Below, one piece after another: positions 24,427 through 33,678 of a stretch of DNA of 64,000 nucleotides. A program made the translations under genes and the position numbers. Under the pieces are notes generated by a model that was given only the letters and a program-made list of their open reading frames with translations, had not been told where the DNA came from and ran no database searches. Origin of the DNA: JAVKFY01 sp040223615 (lineage in GTDB: Bacteria; Pseudomonadota; Alphaproteobacteria; GCA-2731375); NCBI GenBank assembly GCA_040223615.1, contig JAVKFY010000031.1:90403-154402 (forward strand). The letters are read 5' to 3'. Within the stretch, counting starts at the first letter, position 1. The number at the start of each line of letters is the position of its first letter.

Positions 24427-24834
24427 ATGGAATTCGACAAGACCATGGCGATCTCGGCCTCGGCGCTGCGCGCCCAGGGCCAGCGCATGCGGGTCATCGC
24501 GGAGAACCTGGCCAACGCCAACTCGGTACCGTCGAGCCCGGAGCAGGAGCCGTACCGGCGCAAGGTGGTGAGTTTCGACAACGAGCTCAACCGCGAGCTT
24601 GGCGTCAACACGGTGAAGGTGAACAAGGTCAGCCCGGTCGCCGGCGAGTTCGCCAAGCGCTTCGACCCGGACCATCCCGGCGCCGACGACGACGGCTATG
24701 TCCGCGTCCCGAACGTCAATTCGCTGATCGAGGTGATGGACATGCGCGAGGCGCAGCGCACCTACGAGGCCAACCTGCAGGTCATCGAGGCGGCCAAGCG
24801 CATGCTCAAGCGCACCGTTGATCTCCTGAAGTAA
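24427..24834 (+). CDS. flgC: Flagellar proximal rod protein FlgC
   Basis: 135 aa, normal length. Proximal rod subunit with the start MEFDKTMAISASALRAQGQRMRVIAENLANANS and the C-terminal NVNSLIEVMDMREAQRTYEANLQVIEAAKRMLKRTVDLLK. 32 bp after flgB. Confidence 0.96.
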   Translation: MEFDKTMAISASALRAQGQRMRVIAENLANANSVPSSPEQEPYRRKVVSFDNELNRELGVNTVKVNKVSPVAGEFAKRFDPDHPGADDDGYVRVPNVNSLIEVMDMREAQRTYEANLQVIEAAKRMLKRTVDLLK

Positions 24835-24861
24835 CGGATTCTCCGAACGGAGCTGTCGAAC

Positions 24862-25179
24862 ATGGATACCAAGGCACTCAGCGCCGCCCAGGCCTACGCC
24901 AGCGCGCTCACCGGCAAGTCGACACCGGGCACCGACGCGGCCGGCGCCGGCGCGGCCGCCGGCCCGTCCTTCGCCGACCTGATCAAGGACGTGGTGGAGC
25001 AGACCGTCGAGGCCGGCGAAAAGAGCGAGCAGACGGCGGTGAAGGCTGCCGCCGGGCAGGCCGAGCTGGTCGATGTGATCACCGCGGTCAATGCCGCCGA
25101 GATGACGTTGGAAACCGTCATGGCGGTGCGCGACCAGGTGATCCAGGCCTACCAGGACATCGTCCGGATGCCGATCTGA
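24862..25179 (+). CDS. fliE: Flagellar hook-basal body protein FliE
   Basis: 105 aa. FliE joins the MS-ring to the rod. The Ala-rich N-terminus is variable. The core (FADLIKDVVEQTVEAGEKSEQTAVKAAAGQAELVDVITAVNAAEMTLETVMAVRDQVIQAYQDIVRMPI) is characteristic, including the final RMPI. 27 bp after flgC. Confidence 0.94.
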   Translation: MDTKALSAAQAYASALTGKSTPGTDAAGAGAAAGPSFADLIKDVVEQTVEAGEKSEQTAVKAAAGQAELVDVITAVNAAEMTLETVMAVRDQVIQAYQDIVRMPI

Positions 25180-25193
25180 GCCGGGACTGAACG

Positions 25194-25460
25194 ATGGGTG
25201 TGCCCGAGGTTCTGGACTACATGCGCGACGCCATCGGCGTGCTGCTGATGGTGGCGACGCCGATCATGGCTGTCGGCCTGGCGGTCGGCGTGTCGATCGC
25301 GCTGTTCCAGGCGCTGACCCAGATCCAGGAAATGACTCTGGTCTTCGTGCCCAAGATCCTGTCGATCTTCCTGTCGCTGCTGCTGTTCATGCCGTTCATG
25401 CTGAACCAGATGATGTCGTTCATGGACCGCACCGCGGCGCGCATCGTCAACGTGGAGTAG
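25194..25460 (+). CDS. fliQ: Flagellar export gate protein FliQ
   Basis: 88 aa with two membrane helices, as is standard for this export-gate subunit. Conserved IALFQALTQIQEMTLVFVPKI segment. 14 bp after fliE and 9 bp before fliR. Confidence 0.95.
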   Translation: MGVPEVLDYMRDAIGVLLMVATPIMAVGLAVGVSIALFQALTQIQEMTLVFVPKILSIFLSLLLFMPFMLNQMMSFMDRTAARIVNVE

Positions 25461-25469
25461 GCGGCGCCC

Positions 25470-26237
25470 GTGCTGCTGGCGCAGCTATTCTCCGCCGAGG
25501 CGTTCGCGGCGATGCTGATCTTCGCGCGCATCGGCTCCGCGGTGATGGTCCTCCCCGGCTTCGGCGAGAGCTTCATCCCGCCGCGCGTGCGCCTGGCGAT
25601 CGGGCTGTCGCTGACCGTGGTGTTGTTCACGCTGGTGCGCGACAAGCTGCCGCCGGCGCCGGACGCGCCGCTCGCGCTGCTGACGCTGGTCGCCGGCGAG
25701 GTGCTGGTCGGCGTGTTCATCGGCGGCGCCGCGCGGCTGATCATGTCCAGCCTGCACGTTGCCGGCATGGTGATTTCCTTCCTGTCCGGGCTGAGCTACG
25801 CGCAGACCGTCGACCCGACCCAGGGCACCCAGGGTGCGCTGCTGAGCTCGCTGCTCAGCCTGGCCGGCACCACGGTGGTGTTCGTCTCCGGCCTGCACCT
25901 GCTGATCATCGGCGCGCTCGGCGACAGCTATGTGCTGTTCCCGGCCGGGCAGGCGCCGCCCTTCGAGGATTTCGCCGCGCTCGCCACCAGCATCTTCGCC
26001 GGCGCTTTCCGGCTCGGCGTGCAGGTCGCCGCGCCGTTCATCGCCGTCGGCCTGATCTTCTATATCTCGCTCGGCATCCTGCAGCGGCTGATCCCGCAGG
26101 TGCAGCTCTTCTTCATCGCCATCCCGATGCAGATCCTGTTCGCCTTCTTCCTGCTGGCGGGCCTGCTCGGCGCCGTGCTGCTGGTGTTCCTGGACCACTT
26201 CGCGACCGTTACCAACCAGCTGTTGAACGTGGGCTGA
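25470..26237 (+). CDS. fliR: Flagellar export gate protein FliR
   Basis: 255 aa with about six membrane helices. FliR completes the FliPQR gate. Conserved FARIGSAVMVLPGFGESFIPPRVRLAIGLSL and GLSYAQTVDPTQGTQGALLSSLLSL. GTG start. Confidence 0.95.
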   Translation: MLLAQLFSAEAFAAMLIFARIGSAVMVLPGFGESFIPPRVRLAIGLSLTVVLFTLVRDKLPPAPDAPLALLTLVAGEVLVGVFIGGAARLIMSSLHVAGMVISFLSGLSYAQTVDPTQGTQGALLSSLLSLAGTTVVFVSGLHLLIIGALGDSYVLFPAGQAPPFEDFAALATSIFAGAFRLGVQVAAPFIAVGLIFYISLGILQRLIPQVQLFFIAIPMQILFAFFLLAGLLGAVLLVFLDHFATVTNQLLNVG

Positions 26238-26241
26238 GCCG

Positions 26242-27333
26242 ATGGCCGAAGAAGACAAAGCCCAAAAAACAGAGGAACCGACTTCCAAACGCCTGGAAGA
26301 GGCCCACAACAAGGGCCAGGTGGCGAAGAGCCAGGAGCTGGTTCACCTGTTCATGCTGTCGGGCGCCGGCCTGGCGGTGATGATGTTCTCGGCGCGCGTC
26401 GCGCTCGACCTGCGCGAGGCGGTGATGCCGTTCCTGGAGGCGCCGCACACCATCGCCACCGATCCCGGCAACCTGATCCTGCAGTTCGAGAGCGTCGGCT
26501 GGCAGCTCGTCGCCGCACTGTTCCTGCCGATCGGGGTGATGCTGATCTGCGCCGTCGGCGGCAACTTCGTGCAGCACCGTCCGGTGCTCTCCGCCGACCG
26601 GCTCAAGCCGGCCTTCAACAAGCTCTCGCCGATGAAGGGCCTGAAGAAGATCTTCGGCAAGCAGGGCCTGATCGACCTGACCAAGGCGGCGTTCAAGATC
26701 ATCATCGTCGTCGGCCTGGCATCGCTGATCGTGTGGCCGAGGCTGCAGCACCTGGAGCTGTTCGTCGCTGTCGACGTGGCGGCGGTGCTGCCCTTCGTGA
26801 TGGACGTGATGCTGAGCCTGCTGCTTGCCATCCTGGCGGTGCTGGCGGTGATCGCCGGGCTCGACTTCCTGTACCAGCGCTGGGACTTCTACGAGAACCA
26901 GCGCATGTCGAAGCAGGAGATCAAGGACGAGAACCGCCAGGCCGAGGGCGATCCGCAGGTAAAGGCGCGGATCCGCGCGATCCGCAACGACCGTGCCCGC
27001 AAGCGCATGATCGCGTCGGTGCCGGGCGCTTCGGTGATCATCACCAACCCGACCCACTATGCCGTGGCGCTGCGCTACGAGGCCGGCGAAATGGGCGCGC
27101 CGGTGCTGGTCGCAAAGGGCCAGGACAAGCTGGCGCTGCGCATCCGCGAGATCGGCGAGGCCAACGACGTGCCGATCGTGGAAAACCCGCCGCTGGCCCG
27201 CGGCCTCAACGCGAGTGTAGAAATAGGGCAGGAGATTCCGCCGGAATACTACCGGGCGGTGGCCGAGGTGATCGGCTATGTCATGCGGCTGCGCGACCGG
27301 GTCGGCCGCGCGCGGCAGGGAGCGAGCTCATGA
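26242..27333 (+). CDS. flhB: Flagellar export switch protein FlhB
   Basis: 363 aa. FlhB selects hook then filament substrates and cleaves itself. The N-terminal KAQKTEEPTSKRLEEAHNKGQVAKSQEL, four membrane helices and the autocleavage motif NPTH (N269-P270-T271-H272) are all present. It ends 4 bp inside cckA. Confidence 0.97.
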   Translation: MAEEDKAQKTEEPTSKRLEEAHNKGQVAKSQELVHLFMLSGAGLAVMMFSARVALDLREAVMPFLEAPHTIATDPGNLILQFESVGWQLVAALFLPIGVMLICAVGGNFVQHRPVLSADRLKPAFNKLSPMKGLKKIFGKQGLIDLTKAAFKIIIVVGLASLIVWPRLQHLELFVAVDVAAVLPFVMDVMLSLLLAILAVLAVIAGLDFLYQRWDFYENQRMSKQEIKDENRQAEGDPQVKARIRAIRNDRARKRMIASVPGASVIITNPTHYAVALRYEAGEMGAPVLVAKGQDKLALRIREIGEANDVPIVENPPLARGLNASVEIGQEIPPEYYRAVAEVIGYVMRLRDRVGRARQGASS

Positions 27334-29675
27334 CCAGCGTGAGCGCGACGGGCAAGGCGAACGGTGCGTCGAGGCGGCCGTCCGGCTGGCGCCGTCTGTT
27401 CGGGTGGCGTGCGCCGGCGAGCCAGACAGGTCTGCCGGCTGAACTGGCCAAGGAGCTGCTTGAAGGCAGCCCGCTGGGCGCCCTGGTCGCCGACCTCGAC
27501 GGCAAGGTGCTGTACGCCAACCGCACCTATCAGGAACTGTTTGGCCGCCAGCGCCACCTGGCACAGGAACTGGCCGGCGACCCGGTGCTCGCGGCGCGGT
27601 TCGCGGCGCTGAACCGGCGCGTGCTGGATGGCGAATCCGCCGGTGACGAATTCGGCGTCGAGACCGCGGGCGGCCGCGCCCGCTGGCTGCGGATCGGCGG
27701 ATTCATCGTCGGCGGTGCCGCGCCCAAGGTGGTCTGGCGGGTCGAGGACGTCACCCAGCGCCACGAGCTGGAAGCGTCGCTGGAGGCGGAGCGGGCGGCG
27801 CTGTCCGACTTCCTCGACAATGCCCCCGTCGGCTTCCTGTCTGCCGATGCCGACGGCCGGCTGCTGCGGCTGAACAAGACCCTGGCCGGCTGGCTGGGCC
27901 ACGACCGGGCGCGCGCCGAGGGCGAACTCAGGCTGGCCGACATCGTCGCCGGCGACCCGGCGGAGTTGCTGCGCGACATCGCGCCCGACGCACCGCCGCG
28001 CACCGCGCGCGCCGAGTTCCGCGCGCAGGACGGCCGCAGCTTCCCGGTCGCCGTCACCCATACCACCGCGTCCGGCGACGACGTGACCTGGCATACCCGC
28101 TCGGTGGTGCGCGACCTGTCGACCGAGATGCGCTGGGAAAGCGCGCTGAAGCTGGCCGAGGCGCAGTTCCGCCACCTGTTCGACGTGGCGCCGCTGCCGG
28201 TCCTGACGCTGAACCGGTCGGACGTGGTGCTGGAAGTCAACGACGCGTTCCGCACGCTGGCCGCCGAGCAGCAGATGGAGGGTCGCTCGTTCATCGAGCT
28301 GGTCGACCCCGACGACCGCCTGGAAGTCGCCCGCGTCATCGGCGAGACCCGCGAGCGCCGCCGTGCCGGCTCCGCCGAGGTGCGCCTGGCGCCGGCGCTC
28401 GGCCGGCGCATGGTGCAGCTTTTCGTCGGCGACCTCGGCGGCAGCGGCGCCGATGGCGAGCCCAGCCTGCTGCTGCACCTGGTCGACACCACCGACCAGC
28501 GCAACCTGGAGGTACAGTTCGCCCAGTCGCAGAAGATGCAGGCCGTCGGCCAGCTCGCCGGCGGCGTGGCGCACGATTTCAACAACCTGCTGACCGCGAT
28601 CATCGGCCACTGCGACCTGCTGCTGCAGCGCGCGCGTCCCGGCGACGAGGCCTTTCCCGACATCATGCAGGTGAAGCAGAACGCCAACCGCGCCGCCAAC
28701 CTGGTGCGTCAGTTGCTGGCCTTCTCGCGCCAGCAGACGCTGCGGCCCAAGGTGCTGTCGGTCACCGACGTGCTGGCCGACCTGTCGCACCTGCTGCGCC
28801 GCCTGCTGGGCGAGAACATGGCGCTGGAGATCCAGCATGCCCGCGACCTCGGCCTGGTCCGCGTCGACCAGAACCAGTTCGAGCAGGTGATCATCAACCT
28901 GGCAGTGAACGCCCGCGACGCCATGCCCGGCGGCGGCACGCTGTCGATCACCACCCGCGACGTCTCCTACGCCGAGTCGGAGCGCCTCGGCCACGAGCTG
29001 ATGCCGGCCGGCGAGTACGTGCTGATCGAGGTGGCCGACAGCGGCAAGGGCATCGCCGCCTCCGACCTCGGCAAGATCTTCGAGCCGTTTTTCACCACCA
29101 AGGAGCCTGGTTCCGGCACCGGGCTGGGCCTGTCCACGGTCTACGGCATCATCAAGCAGACCGGCGGCTTCATCTTCCCGACCAGCCATGTCGGCGAGGG
29201 CACCACCTTCTACGTCTACCTGCCGCGCCACCAGGCCGCCGAGGGCGAGCTTGCCGCCAGCGCCGGGAGCGAGGAGGCCAAGCCGGTCGACCTCACCGGC
29301 AAGGGCACCATCCTGCTGGTCGAGGACGAGGAGGCGGTGAGGGTTTTTGCCGCCCGGGCGCTGCGCGGCAAGGGCTACAAGGTGCTGGAGGCCGATACCG
29401 GCGTTTCCGCGCTGGAGGTGCTGGACGATACCGACGAGGAGATCGACCTGCTGATCTCCGACGTGGTGATGCCGCAGATGGACGGCCCGACCCTGCTGAA
29501 GAACATCCTGGAGCGCGACCTGGACCTGAAGGTGATCTTCATCTCCGGCTACGCCGAGGACGCCTTCCGCCGCAACCTCGACCCCAACAGCACCTTCCAG
29601 CTCCTCCCGAAGCCGTTTTCGCTGAAGCAGTTGGCCGCCAAGGTGAAGGAAGTCCTGGCCGGCGAGGCGGCCTAG
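27330..29675 (+). CDS. cckA: Cell-cycle hybrid histidine kinase CckA
   Basis: 781 aa. CckA phosphorylates ChpT and through it CtrA and CpdR, controlling cell cycle and motility genes. Three PAS-like regions (about 45-145, 160-265, 275-395) lead to the kinase core. The HisKA motif is QMQ-like AVGQLAGGVAHDFNNLL with H415, followed by NLVRQLLAFSRQQTLRPK, the N box INLAVNARDAMPGGG and the G boxes ADSGKGI and GTGLGLSTVYGI. A C-terminal receiver has phospho-acceptor D711 (LLISDVVMPQMDG). I see no membrane helix at the N-terminus, whereas Caulobacter CckA has two. The start overlaps flhB by 4 bp; flhB-cckA linkage supports a motility role. Confidence 0.92.
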   Translation: MTSVSATGKANGASRRPSGWRRLFGWRAPASQTGLPAELAKELLEGSPLGALVADLDGKVLYANRTYQELFGRQRHLAQELAGDPVLAARFAALNRRVLDGESAGDEFGVETAGGRARWLRIGGFIVGGAAPKVVWRVEDVTQRHELEASLEAERAALSDFLDNAPVGFLSADADGRLLRLNKTLAGWLGHDRARAEGELRLADIVAGDPAELLRDIAPDAPPRTARAEFRAQDGRSFPVAVTHTTASGDDVTWHTRSVVRDLSTEMRWESALKLAEAQFRHLFDVAPLPVLTLNRSDVVLEVNDAFRTLAAEQQMEGRSFIELVDPDDRLEVARVIGETRERRRAGSAEVRLAPALGRRMVQLFVGDLGGSGADGEPSLLLHLVDTTDQRNLEVQFAQSQKMQAVGQLAGGVAHDFNNLLTAIIGHCDLLLQRARPGDEAFPDIMQVKQNANRAANLVRQLLAFSRQQTLRPKVLSVTDVLADLSHLLRRLLGENMALEIQHARDLGLVRVDQNQFEQVIINLAVNARDAMPGGGTLSITTRDVSYAESERLGHELMPAGEYVLIEVADSGKGIAASDLGKIFEPFFTTKEPGSGTGLGLSTVYGIIKQTGGFIFPTSHVGEGTTFYVYLPRHQAAEGELAASAGSEEAKPVDLTGKGTILLVEDEEAVRVFAARALRGKGYKVLEADTGVSALEVLDDTDEEIDLLISDVVMPQMDGPTLLKNILERDLDLKVIFISGYAEDAFRRNLDPNSTFQLLPKPFSLKQLAAKVKEVLAGEAA

Positions 29676-29701
29676 GCGACAGGATTTCGATTACGTCGCG
29701 C

Positions 29702-29730
29702 TTGCTATTCCCGGCGCGACGGCCCATATC
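29702..29730 (+). promoter_or_regulatory. Possible promoter of the cold-shock gene
   Basis: TTGCTA, a 17-bp spacer and CATATC. This would give a ~140-nt leader before the csp start, in keeping with long structured leaders of cold-shock mRNAs. Moderate match only. Confidence 0.35.
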
Positions 29731-29878
29731 ACACTTGTACTTATCTGCTTCGGCTCTTGCCGATTTCTCCCTGCGGGCTAAAAACCCCCAGGGACTCAAT
29801 CTACGCAATCCATGAGGCCGGTAACTGCAAGGCGCCCGCTCGGCAGTCGGGCGGCGCGCATACCCAATGGAGGCCTAC

Positions 29879-30085
29879 ATGGCTGTCGGTACTGTGAAAT
29901 TCTTCAACACCCAGCGCGGCTACGGTTTTGTGCAGCCGGACGACGGCGGCAAGGACGTGTTCGTGCACATCTCGGCCGTCGAGCGCGCCGGCATGTCGAC
30001 CCTGAACGAAGGTCAGAAGATCTCGTTCGACGAGGAGCGCGGCCGCGACGGCCGGACCTCGGCGGTCAACCTGCAGAGCGTCTGA
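29879..30085 (+). CDS. Cold-shock domain protein
   Basis: 68 aa OB-fold RNA chaperone of the CspA family. RNP1 reads RGYGFVQ and RNP2 reads DVFVHIS. The ATG at 29879 has TGGAGG (29868-29873) at good spacing; an in-frame ATG at 29867 has none. Monocistronic between cckA and a hypothetical gene, with a strong hairpin after it. Confidence 0.94.
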   Translation: MAVGTVKFFNTQRGYGFVQPDDGGKDVFVHISAVERAGMSTLNEGQKISFDEERGRDGRTSAVNLQSV

Positions 30086-30093
30086 TGTCGTGA

Positions 30094-30122
30094 GGCCGTG
30101 CCCGCCGCTGGCGGGCACGGCC
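30094..30122 (+). terminator. 13-bp hairpin after the cold-shock gene
   Basis: Perfect 13-bp stem GGCCGTGCCCGCC / GGCGGGCACGGCC with a 3-nt loop, 8 nt after the stop. No T-tract follows, so it may stabilise the mRNA rather than terminate. Confidence 0.6.
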
Positions 30123-30229
30123 ATCGCGCCGCGGCCTTGGCCGGCGCCGTGCCGGCCGTTGGCCACGCGAGCCGAACCCGACGTTGCGCCCGGTGCCTTG
30201 GCGCTGAGTGACATCGCAGGAGGTCTCCC

Positions 30230-30847
30230 GTGGCCAGCAAGAAAAACTCGTCCCCGCAAGCCACGCCGGCCGCCGGTGCCGCCAAGACCGAGGGGCGGGT
30301 GACCTTGACTCACGGTCCCTTCCTGATCGTCGCCGGCCGGCGCAACGATACCTGTGCGGCGATCGGCTATCTCGCCAACAAGCTGATCGACCAGACCGCG
30401 GCGGAGTCGGTCGAAGCGGCGATCGAGGCCCTGATCGAGACCCTCGACCAGCGCACCGCCGAGCAGCGCGAGCTGCGCGTCGACGGGGTCCCGACCGAGA
30501 CCGAGTACCGCGAGGCCATCGCCGTGCTGGCGGCGAAGATGTCGAAGCGGTTCAAGGCGATGCTGGCGACCCATTGCCGGCAGCCGAACGCGGCCAGCAC
30601 CATGCACGACCTGGCGCGGCGCTTCGAGGTCGCCGAGAAGACCGCCGCGCTCGATTACGGCAAGCTGGCGCGCGGCCTGACCGGCCTGCTCGATTTCGCG
30701 CCGCAGAACGAAGATCTCGACCGCAAGCTGATCCCGCTGCTCAGCCTGGCGACGCTGGACAATGTGAGCGAGTCCGGCCGCCCGATCCTGCGCCTGCGCC
30801 CGGAACTGGTCGGCGCGCTGCGCACCTCGCAGCAGATCGAAGTCTAG
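30230..30847 (+). CDS. Conserved hypothetical protein (205 aa)
   Basis: Family not recognised. GTG start with a perfect AGGAGG at 30218-30223, so expression is well supported. A Lys/Ala/Pro tail (1-20) precedes a mostly helical soluble protein: RNDTCAAIGYLANKLIDQTAAESVEAAIEALIETL, then YREAIAVLAAKMSKRFKAMLATH, then a helix-turn-helix-like stretch (TMHDLARRFEVAEKTAALDYGKLARGLTGLL). No signal peptide or membrane helix. Stands alone between the cold-shock gene and the convergent ParB-like gene. Confidence 0.75.
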   Translation: MASKKNSSPQATPAAGAAKTEGRVTLTHGPFLIVAGRRNDTCAAIGYLANKLIDQTAAESVEAAIEALIETLDQRTAEQRELRVDGVPTETEYREAIAVLAAKMSKRFKAMLATHCRQPNAASTMHDLARRFEVAEKTAALDYGKLARGLTGLLDFAPQNEDLDRKLIPLLSLATLDNVSESGRPILRLRPELVGALRTSQQIEV

Positions 30848-30914
30848 CTGCCGCACCGCTGGCGTTGCCTGGCGAGCCGGCACCAGCCCGCTGCCGCGCA
30901 AGCGGGAAACGCGC

Positions 30915-31172
30915 CTAACGCTTCCTGGCCTGCACCAGCAGGCCGAGGATGGTCGCCTCGCCGAGCGCGCGGGCGGCCTCCAGGCGGTGCAATCCCTCCA
31001 CCAGCACCAGCCGGTCGCCGTCGCGGCGCACCAGGATCGGCCGCTCCTGGCCGTTTTCCAGCATGCTCTGCGCGATCTCGTCGACCTTCGCCGCATCCAG
31101 CGTGCCGCGCCGCTTGGCCGGCACGTAGATCTGTTCGAGCGCGAACGGCTGGCTCTGCATCAACATCGACAT
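30915..31172 (-). CDS. Small ParB/Srx-fold protein
   Basis: 85 aa containing only the N-terminal ParB domain fold: IYVPAKRRGTLDAAKVDEIAQSMLENGQERPILVRRDGDRLVLVEGLHRLEAARALGE. The EGLHRLEAARALG segment corresponds to the GxxRxxA nucleotide-binding motif of ParB-like proteins. There is no helix-turn-helix, so it is not a partition ParB. The ATG at 31172 has GGAG at 7 nt; 31199 is an alternative. Divergent from recA. Similar stand-alone domains can bind or hydrolyse nucleotides; function here unknown. Confidence 0.75.
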   Translation of the reverse strand: MSMLMQSQPFALEQIYVPAKRRGTLDAAKVDEIAQSMLENGQERPILVRRDGDRLVLVEGLHRLEAARALGEATILGLLVQARKR

Positions 31173-31327
31173 GGCGTCACTCCGGCGGCCGGCCGCCACC
31201 GTACGACACTTCCTGCCCCCACCGCGACGAGTCGCTGCCGATTTCCGGTTCGGGCAATGAAATCAATGATTTGGAGCGGCTGAACGGGGCGTGAACATGG
31301 GCTGAAAACATCTTTGGAAATAACTGC

Positions 31328-31356
31328 TTGCGGGAAGAGAACAAAAACAGTACATT
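31328..31356 (+). promoter_or_regulatory. recA promoter with LexA-like box
   Basis: -35 TTGCGG, a 17-bp spacer and -10 TACATT. Within it, GAAC-AAAAACA-GTAC (31339-31353) is one base from the alphaproteobacterial SOS site GAAC-N7-GAAC/GTTC-N7-GTTC, placed to block RNA polymerase. Confidence 0.65.
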
Positions 31357-31406
31357 GGCTTTCGTTGCAGCCGCTGGGGCGGCCGTGGGATAACGGGAGC
31401 CGGTCA

Positions 31407-32492
<1,086 letters not shown>

Positions 32493-32518
32493 CGGGGGGC
32501 GCACCGCCAGACCGACCG

Positions 32519-32546
32519 AGAAGGGCGCCCACTGCGGCGCCCTTTT
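32519..32546 (+). terminator. Rho-independent terminator of recA
   Basis: Stem AAGGGCGCC/GGCGCCCTT with a CACTGC loop and TTTT, 27 nt after the stop. Confidence 0.88.
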
Positions 32547-32931
32547 CAATGTGAACCATCGTCATGCCCGGACTTGATCCACGGCTGTCCGGTTAAGCTC
32601 TGGCGGGACCAACAACACTAAGCTCTGGCGGGACCAACAACACGCGTCATGCCAGCGCAGGCTGGCATCCAGTCAACGCCGATATAGGCACGCGGAGCCG
32701 CGGAGAACGCGGAGTTGCTGGGATCGGCCCTCCGCGACTCCGCGTGAAACCGCCACAGCGGCCGGTCTGGATTCCTGCCTTCGCAGGAATGACGAGGTTC
32801 CTATGGAAGTGCCGTCCACTCTAACCGTGGGACGACGCAACCGATTGTTCTCCAAACGCTTCTGATCGTCGCGCGACGCCTTAACCGGACACCCGTGGCT
32901 ATGATCCGGGCATTTCGCCGGCCGGCTGCCG
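32547..32931. repeat. Gene-free repeat-rich region downstream of recA
   Basis: 385 bp without a supported gene. From left to right it holds a GTCATGCCCGG half-palindrome (32561-32572), a 25-bp perfect tandem duplication (32594-32643), and a palindrome ATGCCAGC-GCAG-GCTGGCAT (32649-32668). Then come GCGGAG-type repeats closed by CACGCGGAG/CTCCGCGTG (32689-32746) and a palindrome ATTCCTGC-CTTC-GCAGGAAT (32771-32790). These are interspersed palindromic families commonly seen in alphaproteobacterial intergenic DNA. Confidence 0.7.
32594..32643 (+). repeat. 25-bp tandem duplication
   Basis: Two identical adjacent 25-bp units (32594-32618 and 32619-32643), beginning TAAGCTCTGGCGGG. No mismatch between copies, suggesting a recent duplication. 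Confidence 0.9.
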
Positions 32932-33678
32932 TCAGTGTTCGGTCGGGGCCGGGGCGTCGGCGGCGACCCACAGGCCGTTGCCGGTGAAGTCGGCGCCGGC
33001 CATCCGGACCAGGGTCTCCGCCACATGGTCCGGCGCCGGCAGCGTGTCGGCGTCCTCGCCGGGGAAGGCGGCGGCGCGCAGGCCGGTGCGGGTCGGGCCC
33101 GGGTTCACCAGGTTGACCCGCACGGACGTTTTCTCGACCTCCCGTGCGTAGGTCATCGCCATCGCCTCCAGGGCGGCCTTGCTGGCGGCATAGGCGCCCC
33201 AGTAGGCCGGCAGCGCCCGGGTGATGCCGGAGGTCACGAAGATGGCGCGCCCCGCCGGCCCGGCCCGCAGCAACGGATCGCAGGCCCGGATCAGCCGCCA
33301 GTTGGCGTGCAGGTTGATCTGGAAGGTGCGGTCCCAGATGTCCGGCGGCACGTGACCCAGCGGGCCAAGCTGGCCCAGCATGCCGGCGTTGCCGACCAGG
33401 ATGTCGAGCCGCTGCCAGCGCTCCCAGATCGACGCCGCCAGCCGGTCGATCGCCTCGCCCTCGGCCAGGTCCAGCGGCACCAGCGTCGCGCTGCCGCCGG
33501 CCGCCTGGATCTCGTCGTCGACCTCTTCCAGCCCGCCCACCGTTCGCGCCACCAGCACCACGTGCGCGCCTTCCGCCGCGTAGGCCCGTGCGATCGCGGC
33601 GCCGATGCCGCGACTGGCCCCGGTGATCAGCGCCAGCCGGTCCTTCAGCCGTCCGCTGGTCGTCTCGGCGTCGGTCAC
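32932..33678 (-). CDS. Short-chain dehydrogenase/reductase
   Basis: 248 aa. Classical SDR with cofactor motif TGASRGIG, NAG (GNAGMLG), catalytic Ser (VTSGI) and YAASK. Substrate unknown. The start is a GTG at 33678 overlapping the purF stop (GTGA); a longer reading would run back through purF. The purF-SDR adjacency is common in alphaproteobacteria. Last gene of the minus-strand housekeeping run. Confidence 0.88.
   Translation of the reverse strand: MTDAETTSGRLKDRLALITGASRGIGAAIARAYAAEGAHVVLVARTVGGLEEVDDEIQAAGGSATLVPLDLAEGEAIDRLAASIWERWQRLDILVGNAGMLGQLGPLGHVPPDIWDRTFQINLHANWRLIRACDPLLRAGPAGRAIFVTSGITRALPAYWGAYAASKAALEAMAMTYAREVEKTSVRVNLVNPGPTRTGLRAAAFPGEDADTLPAPDHVAETLVRMAGADFTGNGLWVAADAPAPTEH

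Noticed and set aside
32594..32643. CRISPR repeat pair
   Set aside because: The two 25-bp units are directly adjacent with no spacer and there are no cas genes.
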